NCBI RefSeq assembly: GCF_016056305.1
Contig: NZ_JAECZC010000015.1
Location: 1 to 64,000 of the forward strand
Length of the DNA: 64,000 nucleotides
Source of the DNA: Amazonocrinis nigriterrae CENA67
GTDB taxonomy: Bacteria > Cyanobacteriota > Cyanobacteriia > Cyanobacteriales > Nostocaceae
Reading direction: 5' to 3'
Shown piece by piece: positions 36,478 through 45,153 of this stretch; positions within the stretch are counted from its first letter, which is position 1; each line of letters begins with the position of its first letter. Below the pieces are notes generated by a model that saw only the letters and a list, made by a program, of their open reading frames with translations, had not been told where the DNA came from and did no database searches. A program made the position numbers and the translations under genes.

Positions 36478-38244
36478 CTAACCCATTAGATAATCTTGAA
36501 TCTCTTTGATAAATTTCCAGGGATATTCATTGTCATTAACTTCGAGCCTGGGAAGCATTGACAACGCTTTTGTAATCCATACCCGTTTATCTGTTGTGTA
36601 AGCAAGCCCTGCATGTGTGAGCATTGACTCTAACTCACCACATGGATTGATAAATAGCCCTTTTTCCGAACAGGTTTTCCATAATTCGTCAAAACTAAAT
36701 TGTAATTCTGCTGGCAAGGCTGCCCGCCCTTTCTCCTTGAAATCGTTCCAGTTTTTGGTCGAGGCTGCAATTTCTCTAGCTCGACGTTCAATTTGGCTCA
36801 GTAATTTCTCTTTTTCAAATTTAGCTTCGCCATCAGAACCAAAAGCTTTACCTTGTATCTCATTAAGAGAGGCTAATAGTGTTTTCATTTGCTCTTTAAC
36901 TTTCTCTAATCTCTCATCACAAGGAAGTTCTTTAGCTGCTTTTGCAATTTCTTCACGAATAGTCAGCATTGGAGTGATGCTTTCTTCACTAAAGTCTAAA
37001 GCTTCTAGCTGCTTTTTAAATTCTGCCGAGTCATTCAACACATCAAAATCAACAATTCCTACACAGCGTACTCCCATATTCCGATACAATGTGGTAATCC
37101 GTGGAACAGTTTGCTTATTATCTGCATTAACGAAATATAAATCGATGTCATTTTTCCGCTTGTTAGAGGCAGTTTGGTAAAACCGCCCATCACTATCTGC
37201 TTCTACTACAACTACGCCGGAGTAAAAGAGTCCGTCGAGAACACGAGATGAACTCAATAGAGGATCGTTTACTAATTCTTGTAAGCGATTTGGGTCAAGT
37301 GTATTGAAATAATTTATTTTATCTCTACGGTCAATCCGAATAATAGTGAGATCAGTTGTCTTGCTTAAAAGACCGCGCAGTAAGTCAGCGCTGTGCGTGG
37401 CTAAAATTATCTGGCGTTCGCTGTTTGCTTGTTGTGCAATAAACTCACCTATCCGAAAAGCTTGAGGCGGATGAAGAAAAGCCTCTGGTTCATCGATTAG
37501 AAATACATTTCGTTTAGTCGCCAGCAATGCAGTGGTAATTCCCACAAAACTTCTGATTCCATCCCCTTGATCATCCAATTTGTCATACTGCTGCATCGGC
37601 TGTCTAGCATCTCTTGGATCTGAAGGAATTAAACTAAAATCATCTCCAACTCGAAAAAGTAATCTTTGAGGTACAGTGAAATCCAGCTTAATTTCTTTGC
37701 CAAAGGCACGCTTAACTAACTTTTGTATTTCATTCTCTAGAGAAGTTCCTGCATTATACATAGTTTGCAGCAGATTGGCTTCTTGTCTTTCATGCTCTGC
37801 ACTAGCAGCCTCTTTCACCAATTTAAGACGGTGTTCTGTGGTGATGAATGCAACCATAGCAAGACCAAAATGCTCGGCAAACAAAGATTTCTTAGATAAA
37901 AAATGATAAATTACCTCATCTTCTTCAGTCCAGAAGTTTGCAATGGCTTGGCGTTCCCGGGAAAGCTCAGGAGCTAGTGTACGAAACACCCAGTTATTAT
38001 ATTCGTCTTGGTGGCGTTCTAAACTATAGGCTTCGCGTAGCTCTTGTAGATTCTGTGGGGTTGTCCAGTCAACATCGTTAACAACAACATTAGGTAGAGG
38101 TGTACTTATTGTGGTTTTCTGAGCAATGTCCTTTAAAATACGGCTTTTTCCAGCATTGTTCGGCCCAATGATAACGGTAAGGTTTCCTGGTTTAACTTCT
38201 TCTCCATTGTTGAATACGATCCGGGTCAGTTTGTAGATATACAT
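36478..38244 (-). CDS. OLD-family ATP-dependent endonuclease-like protein (AAA ATPase-TOPRIM)
   Basis: A 588-residue protein. The N-terminal SMC/ABC-like ATPase has Walker A GPNNAGKSRILKDI (about residues 27-40), an RSFVGITTAL signature area and Walker B VFLIDEPEAFLHPP. A TOPRIM-like domain follows (VVVVEADSDGRFY, then VGIVDFDVLND), as in OLD nucleases and the GajA subunit of Gabija. No UvrD-like partner is adjacent, so it fits a single-gene OLD type. Many such proteins act in phage defence; that role is inferred here. Confidence 0.87.
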   Translation of the reverse strand: MYIYKLTRIVFNNGEEVKPGNLTVIIGPNNAGKSRILKDIAQKTTISTPLPNVVVNDVDWTTPQNLQELREAYSLERHQDEYNNWVFRTLAPELSRERQAIANFWTEEDEVIYHFLSKKSLFAEHFGLAMVAFITTEHRLKLVKEAASAEHERQEANLLQTMYNAGTSLENEIQKLVKRAFGKEIKLDFTVPQRLLFRVGDDFSLIPSDPRDARQPMQQYDKLDDQGDGIRSFVGITTALLATKRNVFLIDEPEAFLHPPQAFRIGEFIAQQANSERQIILATHSADLLRGLLSKTTDLTIIRIDRRDKINYFNTLDPNRLQELVNDPLLSSSRVLDGLFYSGVVVVEADSDGRFYQTASNKRKNDIDLYFVNADNKQTVPRITTLYRNMGVRCVGIVDFDVLNDSAEFKKQLEALDFSEESITPMLTIREEIAKAAKELPCDERLEKVKEQMKTLLASLNEIQGKAFGSDGEAKFEKEKLLSQIERRAREIAASTKNWNDFKEKGRAALPAELQFSFDELWKTCSEKGLFINPCGELESMLTHAGLAYTTDKRVWITKALSMLPRLEVNDNEYPWKFIKEIQDYLMG

Positions 38245-38247
38245 TAA

Positions 38248-38313
38248 CAGATACCTTTGAATTCTCTGATTAAATTGTTCAAGCTCTTTTTTGTCCAGTG
38301 CCTCTACTGGTTT
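38248..38313 (-). pseudogene. duplicated fragment of the small ORF at 39237
   Basis: About 65 bp resemble 39403-39472 (shared ATACCTTTGAATT, CTCTGATTAA/GTCTGATTAA, TTGTCCAGTG/ATGTCTAGTG). The piece encodes part of the LKELQQLNQTIQRYL-like helix and has no start. It lies just upstream of the OLD-like gene start. Confidence 0.6.
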
Positions 38314-38416
38314 AAAATTTGGTTTAGGAATTAAATTGCCATATTTTCATTAAAAATTAGCAAAAATCTTAGCATATCATAAATGATTAGCATTTTTTAC
38401 TACAGTAAACTAGCTA

Positions 38417-38660
38417 GTAGGTGTGTTGCGCCACAAAGCACTGCATCAATCATGGCTGTCTTAAAAACAAACAGGATTTTTCAAAACCATGCCCAATTGC
38501 AGCAATTACCCCAGAAATGGATTTTTTTCAGTATTCATCGTTTTATTCAGCAAAAGATTTACCCGTTAGATTGGGGTGGCAATGGTAAAGTTTAACTTTT
38601 GTCAAATATTTAGGACGTTTGAAACAGTGGTGCGTTGCGCTTTGCGACAACGCACCCTAC
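38417..38660 (+). mobile_element. internally deleted RAYT/REP derivative
   Basis: The left end (GTGTGTTGCGCC... then ATCATGGCTGTCTTAAAAAC) matches the left end of the RAYT unit at 32808. The right part encodes LPQKWIFFSIHRFIQQ and YPLDWGGNGKV like the RAYT C-terminus, followed by a full REP at 38630-38655. The middle with the HUH and Tyr residues is missing. It looks like a non-autonomous derivative. Confidence 0.75.
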
Positions 38661-38719
38661 ATTGGGAATGCGATCGCGCTTCATAAGACAAATGATTGGA
38701 TTTTGTATAAATCAGTGTT

Positions 38720-39145
38720 TTACTCATGCTTTAACTTACTTACACGGTATCGATAATTAGCATAATGCGTTGCTTTTTTATATGGCAAGGAGCCATAGAA
38801 GTCTGACATTATCGCACCAATGGAAGAAGGAACGACGGAGTTATTTCTCAGTATTTTTATATTTGTTTTTTGTCTATTACAAAAATTAATGAATTTTGCG
38901 ATCGCTACAAAATCAATTCTACCTTCCCCTGGTTTTGCAATCACACTGCAATGTATTTCAAGGAAGACTAAGTTTTTTATTCCAGAACAATGGAATATTA
39001 ATAAAGATCCTTCAATACACAGATATGCTTCTTTATCTTTATAAGAGGTTTTTTCTTGAATGAAATCTGCAAAGTAATCTAAAGCTTCAGTCATATTAAC
39101 TGAGCTTACAGTACACAACCTATATTTTGGAATGTTTTCTTCCAT
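38720..39145 (-). CDS. hypothetical protein on the nifD element
   Basis: A 141-residue protein (MEENIPKYRLCTVSSVNMTEALDYFADFIQ ... IGAIMSDFYGSLPYKKATHYANYRYRVSK). I recognise no domain. The frame extends 14 codons upstream into a REP half-copy (GGGTGCGTTGAACC), so the ATG at 39145 is preferred. It is isolated between a repeat remnant and a small ORF. Confidence 0.6.
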   Translation of the reverse strand: MEENIPKYRLCTVSSVNMTEALDYFADFIQEKTSYKDKEAYLCIEGSLLIFHCSGIKNLVFLEIHCSVIAKPGEGRIDFVAIAKFINFCNRQKTNIKILRNNSVVPSSIGAIMSDFYGSLPYKKATHYANYRYRVSKLKHE

Positions 39146-39236
39146 AGTAGTAGATTCCAGAAGTAGGGTGCGTTGAACCAATTTCACTGATATAACGCTT
39201 GACCAATGCGCTACTGTCTATAAAGTAGATTGCCAT

Positions 39237-39500
39237 CTAACGGCGTTCCTCAATAATAGTTTCAGAAACAGGTTTTCCTTCAACATGAATTAGTCGTCGC
39301 TCGTTGATTGGTTCATAAGCATGATGCTTAATCTGCTTCACTAAGCCAGAATCGATTAAAGATTGGTGAAATGATGCTTGTTTGGCACTTTCTTCTTTAT
39401 CAGCAAGATACCTTTGAATTGTCTGATTAAGTTGCTGAAGTTCTTTTATGTCTAGTGTCTCTAGTTGTTTAAGTATTTGATTAAGGGTTTCTAGTGTCAT
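39237..39500 (-). CDS. small helical protein, possibly antitoxin-like
   Basis: An 87-residue protein starting MTLETLNQILKQLETLDIKELQQLNQTIQRYL, a heptad-rich helical region, then a basic tail (VKQIKHHAYEPINERRLIHVEG). Size and shape resemble antitoxins of cyanobacterial toxin-antitoxin pairs, but no toxin gene is adjacent. The ATG at 39500 is preferred over 39542. Confidence 0.6.
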   Translation of the reverse strand: MTLETLNQILKQLETLDIKELQQLNQTIQRYLADKEESAKQASFHQSLIDSGLVKQIKHHAYEPINERRLIHVEGKPVSETIIEERR

Positions 39501-39566
39501 TTTTTCATTGATAATTAGTGAATAAATTAGCACAACAATCATATTCTAGCTAATTACAGAGCAAAT

Positions 39567-40943
39567 TCAACTATGCTTATAAACTAACTCCATCTTCAAT
39601 TTGTCAATCTCCAATTTCAACCTTTCATTTTCCATTTTCAACTTAGCATTTTCCTCCCTAATCAGTTCAACTTCATCCTTCTTACTCAAAGCCTGATTAA
39701 TCGCCAATTTTCGCATATCAAGCGAAAACCAACGCTGATAGGTTTGCGTGTGAACTTGGACACTATGCCCCAAATTATCCGCTGCTGCTTTAATTGGGAT
39801 TCCCAGAATATGCGCTCGAATTGCCCAAGCGTGACGTAAATCATAGGGCTTAAAATCTAAGCCAATTTTACGAAACCACCAACTAACGCGTTGTGTCAAA
39901 GCTGTGATTTCTGCATGATTGCTATTATCTTTTTTACTAATTGCCGTTGCCAACATCTCTAAATATTTAGGATTTCTTAAATCAAACTCCAAAATCCATT
40001 GTTTATATAACGGTAATGCTTGCCTTTCCCCAGTTTTACAATCTTTATGAACTTTCCATGTTAAATCTATATTCTCTTTACTCAACCACCATTCAACATC
40101 AGGATTAATAAATAATTCTCGTGGGCGTAAACCAAAAACTGCTAACATGCTATAGGCCCATCGCCAAAGCTGCCAGCTATCTCTAACATTTTCATTGACT
40201 TGATTACCTCTGTTAATCTGGTAATTTTCAAACCTGCTAAATCCTGCAAATATTTCTACATCGGTTGGGATATTCCGAGTATTATTCTCAGGCATTTTGG
40301 AATATAGAGATAAATCAACTTCAATATTGAATGCCTGGCAAAATGCAGCGATCGCTCTGGCTGCATTATATCTAGACCATTCCTTATCAATTTTTTCAAT
40401 TGAATTTATTAAGTTTTCAGAACTCGCTAACTCTTGAGGATTAGTAAAACGCTTGGTTCTGGAAAAATAATAAAAAAAGGTATGTTCACTTTTTGTGGTG
40501 CGTTGATGAGTTTTGAAATACTCATCTTCAAATTTTTCCAGTAATTCACCTATAGTTTTAAAGCTTTTTTTAATTGTTTCATTGCCTAAATATTTATCAT
40601 TCCACTCAAAGGTTTTACGAGCAATTAATTTACCTAATTCATAAGCTTCTTCTTCAGCAGTTTTTAATCCATCTAAGTTAGCGGGAATATTTAAACTGAG
40701 ATTGTATTGCTTTCTCCCAGTTCCGTTTTTGTCCTTGTCTCCTGGTTTAATTGGTAAGGTAGCACGTAATTGCAGACTTCCATTCGATTCTCTAATTGTA
40801 ACTTTTGTCTTTGCAGACTTCAAACGCAGATTTACCTTTTCTAATTCCAGGGGTACCTTTGTTTTCATATCCTCTCTTTGCTGGAGTGATTGCAGACTTG
40901 AGCCTAAATAGTTACTAATTCGTAATTCGTAATTAAGAGCCAT
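39567..40943 (-). CDS. xisA: XisA site-specific tyrosine recombinase of the nifD element
   Basis: XisA excises the nifD element in differentiating cells. The 458-residue frame matches Anabaena XisA from about residue 12 (YLGSSLQSLQQRED) to the end. Catalytic residues are visible: Arg in FGLRPRELF, His and Arg in DLRHAWAIRAH, and the nucleophile Tyr402 in HTQTYQRWF. The C-terminus (about 425-455) is a leucine-zipper-like coiled coil. The first 10 codons (MALNYELRIS) come from TAATTACGAAT repeats; an alternative start is the ATG at 40868 (MKTKVPLELEKVN). Confidence 0.96.
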   Translation of the reverse strand: MALNYELRISNYLGSSLQSLQQREDMKTKVPLELEKVNLRLKSAKTKVTIRESNGSLQLRATLPIKPGDKDKNGTGRKQYNLSLNIPANLDGLKTAEEEAYELGKLIARKTFEWNDKYLGNETIKKSFKTIGELLEKFEDEYFKTHQRTTKSEHTFFYYFSRTKRFTNPQELASSENLINSIEKIDKEWSRYNAARAIAAFCQAFNIEVDLSLYSKMPENNTRNIPTDVEIFAGFSRFENYQINRGNQVNENVRDSWQLWRWAYSMLAVFGLRPRELFINPDVEWWLSKENIDLTWKVHKDCKTGERQALPLYKQWILEFDLRNPKYLEMLATAISKKDNSNHAEITALTQRVSWWFRKIGLDFKPYDLRHAWAIRAHILGIPIKAAADNLGHSVQVHTQTYQRWFSLDMRKLAINQALSKKDEVELIREENAKLKMENERLKLEIDKLKMELVYKHS

Positions 40944-41097
40944 AATTACGAATTACGAATTATCAATTACGAATTATTTTGCTGTGTATTTAGCCTAGAT
41001 TTAGCCTCAAAATAAATGTGCTATCGATGAACAATGTTTAGGATTAACACTGCTTACTGCAAACATTCAGCTGTTTAGAAAAATCAAAGCATCAAAA
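40944..41097. repeat. TACGAATTACGAATT repeats upstream of xisA
   Basis: Palindrome-rich TAATTACGAAT units occupy the first 40 bp upstream of xisA and also its first codons. The xisA promoter must lie in or beyond these repeats, within about 150 bp of the right core site. Confidence 0.7.
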
Positions 41098-41108
41098 GGA
41101 TTACTCCG
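41098..41108 (+). other. right core recombination site of the nifD element
   Basis: GGATTACTCCG, identical to the copy at 31493-31503, followed directly by GCCCTTATCACGG, the continuation of nifD. Confidence 0.95.
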
Positions 41109-41245
41109 GCCCTTATCACGGTTATGACGGCTTCGCCATCTTTGCTCGTGACATGGATTTAGCACTCAACAGCCCAACTTGGGGATTAATTGGCGCTCCC
41201 TGGAGCAAGAAAGAAGCTAAAGCTAAAGCTAAAGCTTCCGTCTAG
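41098..41245 (+). CDS. nifD: nitrogenase MoFe protein alpha chain, 3' segment
   Basis: After the core site the frame reads [20 protein letters not shown], then [12 protein letters not shown] and a Lys/Ala tail ([12 protein letters not shown]), and stops at 41243. This is the conserved C-terminus of NifD. It has no start of its own and is made only after excision joins it to codon 454 of the 5' segment. nifK lies 197 bp downstream. Confidence 0.96.
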
Positions 41246-41442
41246 AAAAACGGGAAAGTAGGGATAGCCTGGGGTTTTAGCCCCAGGAGGAGGCGGGAAT
41301 TCAAAATTTAAAATTCAAAATTCAAGATTTAGTTTTGATTTTGCATTTTGAGTTTTGAAGTACATTCCTACTCCCTACCCTCCACTTACCATCCCCCAAT
41401 TCTTCGATTAGTAACGACTTCAGTAAGCTTGGAGATCCAGAA

Positions 41443-42978
41443 ATGCCTCAGAATCCAGACAAGATTCAAGACCACGTAGAGTTATTCCACCAGCCGGAAT
41501 ATCAACAATTATTCGAGAACAAAAAGCAGTTTGAAAACGGTCACGACCCCGAAGAAGTAAAACGGGTTGCAGAATGGACTAAGAGCTGGGATTATCGTGA
41601 AAAGAACTTCGCTCGTGAAGCGTTGACCGTTAACCCTGCTAAAGGTTGCCAACCTTTAGGTGCAATCTTCGCTGCTGTGGGTTTTGAAGGCACTTTACCC
41701 TTTGTACAAGGTTCTCAAGGTTGCGTGGCTTACTTCCGTACCCACTTAACCCGCCACTACAAAGAACCATTCTCTGGTGTGTCTTCTTCCATGACTGAAG
41801 ACGCAGCGGTGTTCGGTGGTCTGCAAAACATGATTGACGGTTTGGCAAACTCCTACCAACTGTACAAGCCCAAGATGATTGCTGTCTGCACCACCTGTAT
41901 GGCAGAGGTAATTGGTGATGACTTGCAAGCCTTCATCAACAACGCTAAGCAAGCTGGTTCAGTTCCTCAAGATTTCCCAGTACCTTTTGCTCATACTCCT
42001 AGCTTTGTTGGTTCCCACATCACTGGCTATGACAACATGATGAAGGGTATTCTTTCTAACCTAACCGCAGGTAAGAAGAAAGCAACCAGCAACGGCAAAA
42101 TCAACTTTGTACCAGGTTTTGACACCTATGTAGGTAACAACCGCGAAATCAAGCGGATTGCTTCTTTGTTCGGCTTTGACTACACCATTTTGGCTGACAA
42201 CAGCGACTACTTGGATTCACCCAACACAGGTGAGTTCGATATGTACCCAGGTGGAACCAAGCTGGAAGATGCAGCTGATTCCATTAATGCTAAAGCTACA
42301 GTCTTTCTACAATCACACTCCACAGTCAAAACCCGCGAGTACATCGCCAAAGAATGGAAGCAAGAAGTTGCAGTTGCTCGTCCTTGGGGTATCAAGGCTA
42401 CTGATGAGTTCTTGATGAAACTCAGCGAACTGTCTGGTAAGCCAATTCCTGAAGAATTGGAAATCGAACGCGGTCGTGCAGTTGACGCGATGACTGACTC
42501 CCATGCTTGGGTTCACGGCAAGCGCTTCGCTATCTACGGCGAACCAGACTTAGTGTACAGTGTAGTCGGCTTCATGCTGGAATTAGGTGCTGAACCTGTA
42601 CATATCCTAGTTCACAACTCTAACGAAGAATTTGAAAAAGAACTCAAAGAGTTGTTAAATTCTAGTCCTTTTGGCAAGAGTGCAACCATCTGGGGTGGTA
42701 AAGACCTATGGCATATGCGTTCATTGTTGTTCACCGAACCCGTAGACTTGTTAATTGGTAATTCCTACGGTAAGTACCTGTGGCGCGATACCAAGATTCC
42801 CCTCGTGAGAATCGGTTATCCCATCATGGATCGTCACCACTACCACCGCTATAGCACCATCGGTTACCAAGGCGTGATCAACTTACTCAACTGGATTGTT
42901 AACACAATCTTTGAAGAAATCGATCGCAACACCAACATTCCTTCTAAGACAGATATTTCCTACGACTTGATTCGTTAG
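41443..42978 (+). CDS. nifK: nitrogenase MoFe protein beta chain
   Basis: The 511-residue NifK forms the alpha2-beta2 MoFe protein with NifD. P-cluster Cys are in [21 protein letters not shown] and [11 protein letters not shown]. The sequence starts with the typical extension [21 protein letters not shown]. The C-terminal half includes [15 protein letters not shown] and [15 protein letters not shown]. Length is normal. Its expression as part of nifHDK mRNA requires prior removal of the nifD element. Confidence 0.98.
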   Translation: MPQNPDKIQDHVELFHQPEYQQLFENKKQFENGHDPEEVKRVAEWTKSWDYREKNFAREALTVNPAKGCQPLGAIFAAVGFEGTLPFVQGSQGCVAYFRTHLTRHYKEPFSGVSSSMTEDAAVFGGLQNMIDGLANSYQLYKPKMIAVCTTCMAEVIGDDLQAFINNAKQAGSVPQDFPVPFAHTPSFVGSHITGYDNMMKGILSNLTAGKKKATSNGKINFVPGFDTYVGNNREIKRIASLFGFDYTILADNSDYLDSPNTGEFDMYPGGTKLEDAADSINAKATVFLQSHSTVKTREYIAKEWKQEVAVARPWGIKATDEFLMKLSELSGKPIPEELEIERGRAVDAMTDSHAWVHGKRFAIYGEPDLVYSVVGFMLELGAEPVHILVHNSNEEFEKELKELLNSSPFGKSATIWGGKDLWHMRSLLFTEPVDLLIGNSYGKYLWRDTKIPLVRIGYPIMDRHHYHRYSTIGYQGVINLLNWIVNTIFEEIDRNTNIPSKTDISYDLIR

Positions 42979-43050
42979 AAATTGCATTCACCCGCAGCGT
43001 GCTAAACAACGGTAAGTAAGGGGATTAAAAAGGGGAAAGGGAAAAGGTGA

Positions 43051-43076
43051 AAGGGGAAAGGAATCCCTTTCCCCTT
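43051..43076 (+). terminator. hairpin after nifK
   Basis: AAGGGGAAAGG, 3-base loop, CCCTTTCCCCTT. It lies within a longer purine/pyrimidine-rich stretch; no T-run follows, so it may be an RNA 3'-end stabiliser rather than a true terminator. Confidence 0.55.
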
Positions 43077-43150
43077 TGCCCCTTACCCGTTACCCTTCCC
43101 AATCCCCACCTTACCTTTTCTTCCTTGCATTTACCTTGAGGTATCTATTT

Positions 43151-43498
43151 ATGGAAACTATCAATCAAACTCACGCTCATACTCATACTCATAGTCATGT
43201 TAATTTCCATCCACCTAACTATAAAAAATCTGGATGGTTTAACAATATCCTCAATCCCTTACGTAATGTCGTAGATGGATTTGAGATTAAAAATTATCGA
43301 CTCGCTCATTTGATTTGTCAAGTAATTCCTTGTTGCTGTCCTTTTGAGCGAACTATTAATTTATTTGGGCGGACTTTGCATATTCCACCTTTATGCAAAC
43401 TGAATCCGTTATATGACGAATTTGTAGGAATGCGTTTTCGTGCTTTATCTTACCTCACTGATGTGTGTGGTGAAGATGTCACGAAATATATTTGTTAG
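43151..43498 (+). CDS. Mo-dependent nitrogenase family protein
   Basis: A 115-residue protein matching the Mo-dependent nitrogenase C-terminal family found next to nif genes in cyanobacteria (LICQVIPCCCPFERTINLFGRTLHIPPLCKLNPLYDEFVGMRFRAL). The N-terminus has a His-rich run (THAHTHTHSHVNFH, 6 His in residues 7-20) that could bind metal. The CCC triplet and a C-terminal Cys add possible ligands. Function unknown. ATG at 43151 is preferred over a longer frame. Confidence 0.85.
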   Translation: METINQTHAHTHTHSHVNFHPPNYKKSGWFNNILNPLRNVVDGFEIKNYRLAHLICQVIPCCCPFERTINLFGRTLHIPPLCKLNPLYDEFVGMRFRALSYLTDVCGEDVTKYIC

Positions 43499-43690
43499 TT
43501 ATTTGTCAGTGGTCAGTGGTCAGTTGTTAGTGGTCAACAGTCAATAGTGAGTGGTCAGTAGTGAAAACTAACAATGTGCAAAAAAAACAATTAACAACTA
43601 ACGACTGACAACTGACCCTTACGGGTTCGGCAGTTGCTTCAAGTCGGGGAACCCGCCCAACGCACTGCCTCACAACTAACAAAGAACAAT
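43499..43690. repeat. tandem and palindromic repeats between nifK and nifE units
   Basis: GTCAGTG/GTTAGTG units at 43500-43560, CAACTAACGACTGAC units, then an inverted copy (43621-43672) of the dispersed GGGCGGGTTTCCCGACTTGAAG repeat. Confidence 0.8.
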
Positions 43691-43716
43691 TAATGCCATC
43701 CAGCAAGAGAAGAGAG

Positions 43717-45153
43717 ATGAAAATCACCCAAGGCAAAATCAACGAGTTGCTCAGTGAGCCGGGATGCGAACATAATCAGCATAAGCAGGGAGAAAAGAAA
43801 AACAAGTCTTGTACGCAACAAGCACAACCAGGGGCGGCTCAAGGTGGCTGCGCTTTTGATGGTGCAATGATTGCTCTAGTACCGATCGCCGATGCGGCTC
43901 ATTTAGTCCACGGGCCGATCGCTTGTGCTGGCAATTCTTGGGGTAGTCGTGGTAGTCTCTCCTCTGGCCCCCAATTATACAAGATGGGTTTTACTACCGA
44001 TATGACTGAAAATGATGTCATTTTCGGTGGTGAGAAAAAGCTTTATAAGGCAATTCTAGAAGTACAAGAACGCTACAAGCCAGCGGCGGTATTTGTCTAC
44101 GCTACCTGTGTGACTGCTTTGATTGGCGATGATATCGATGCAGTCTGCAAAGTTGCTGCTGAAAAAACTGGTACTCCGGTCATCCCTGTTATCTCCCCAG
44201 GATTTATTGGCAGTAAAAATCTCGGCAACCGTTTTGGCGGTGAATCTTTATTAGAATATGTTGTCGGGACAGCAGAACCGGAAGAAACAACGCCCTATGA
44301 TATTAACTTAATCGGTGAGTACAATATCGCCGGGGAGATGTGGGGAGTCACACCACTGTTAGAAAAGTTAGGTATTCGGGTATTATCCAAAATCACAGGC
44401 GATGCTCGCTATGAAGAAATTCGCTATGCCCACCGCGCCAAACTCAATGTGATGATTTGCTCGCGGGCGCTGCTGAATATGGCGAGAAAGATGGAGGAAC
44501 GCTACGGCATTCCTTATATTGAAGAATCTTTCTACGGCATTGATGATATGAACCGCTGTTTGCGGAACATTGCTGCGAAGTTGGGTGATCCTGATTTACA
44601 AGAACGGACAGAAAAGCTGATTGCTGAAGAAACTGCTGCTTTAGATTTGGCGTTGGCTCCCTATCGCGCTCGTCTCAAAGGTAAGCGAGTTGTTCTTTAT
44701 ACTGGTGGTGTTAAGAGTTGGTCGATTATCTCGGCTGCTAAGGACTTGGGTATCGAAGTTGTTGCTACTAGTACGAGAAAAAGTACTGAGGAAGACAAAG
44801 CCAAGATTAAGAAGTTAATCGGCAATGATGGCATCATGCTGGAAAAGGGCAACGCTAAGGAACTGTTACAACTGGTTAAAGACACCAAAGCAGATATGCT
44901 GATTGCTGGTGGTCGTAACCAATACACAGCCCTAAAAGCGCGGATTCCTTTCTTAGATATTAACCAAGAACGCCACCATCCTTACGCAGGTTATGTGGGG
45001 ATGATTGAAATGGCTAGAGAACTGTACGAAGCCCTTTATAGCCCCATTTGGCAACAAATACGTAAGCCGGCGCCTTGGGATGAAGATGAAGGCATCTTGG
45101 AAGGTAGGGATACCGATCATTCTCTGTTTGCCTCGATGGAGGAGATAATTTAA
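43717..45153 (+). CDS. nifE: FeMo-cofactor scaffold protein NifE
   Basis: NifE with NifN forms the scaffold on which NifB-co matures to FeMo-cofactor. The 478-residue product has [19 protein letters not shown] at the start, [33 protein letters not shown], and [11 protein letters not shown] with the cluster Cys. The ATG at 43717 is preceded by AGAGAAGAGAG; an ATG at 43693 adds 8 residues. The stop abuts the nifN ATG. Confidence 0.96.
   Translation: MKITQGKINELLSEPGCEHNQHKQGEKKNKSCTQQAQPGAAQGGCAFDGAMIALVPIADAAHLVHGPIACAGNSWGSRGSLSSGPQLYKMGFTTDMTENDVIFGGEKKLYKAILEVQERYKPAAVFVYATCVTALIGDDIDAVCKVAAEKTGTPVIPVISPGFIGSKNLGNRFGGESLLEYVVGTAEPEETTPYDINLIGEYNIAGEMWGVTPLLEKLGIRVLSKITGDARYEEIRYAHRAKLNVMICSRALLNMARKMEERYGIPYIEESFYGIDDMNRCLRNIAAKLGDPDLQERTEKLIAEETAALDLALAPYRARLKGKRVVLYTGGVKSWSIISAAKDLGIEVVATSTRKSTEEDKAKIKKLIGNDGIMLEKGNAKELLQLVKDTKADMLIAGGRNQYTALKARIPFLDINQERHHPYAGYVGMIEMARELYEALYSPIWQQIRKPAPWDEDEGILEGRDTDHSLFASMEEII

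Larger units (their letters stand above)
31493..41097. mobile_element. nifD excision element, 9,605 bp
   Basis: The segment is bounded by direct GGATTACTCCG copies at 31493-31503 and 41098-41108, the same 11-bp core as in Anabaena nifD elements, and carries xisA at the nifK-proximal end. Recombination restores nifD exactly in frame (1363 + 137 = 1500 nt). In heterocystous strains excision takes place during heterocyst differentiation. Cargo: HNH protein, RAYT with REPs, dienelactone hydrolase, truncated globin, coiled-coil protein, 21-bp repeat array, xisI with xisH remnant, OLD-like ATPase, two small ORFs. Confidence 0.96.
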
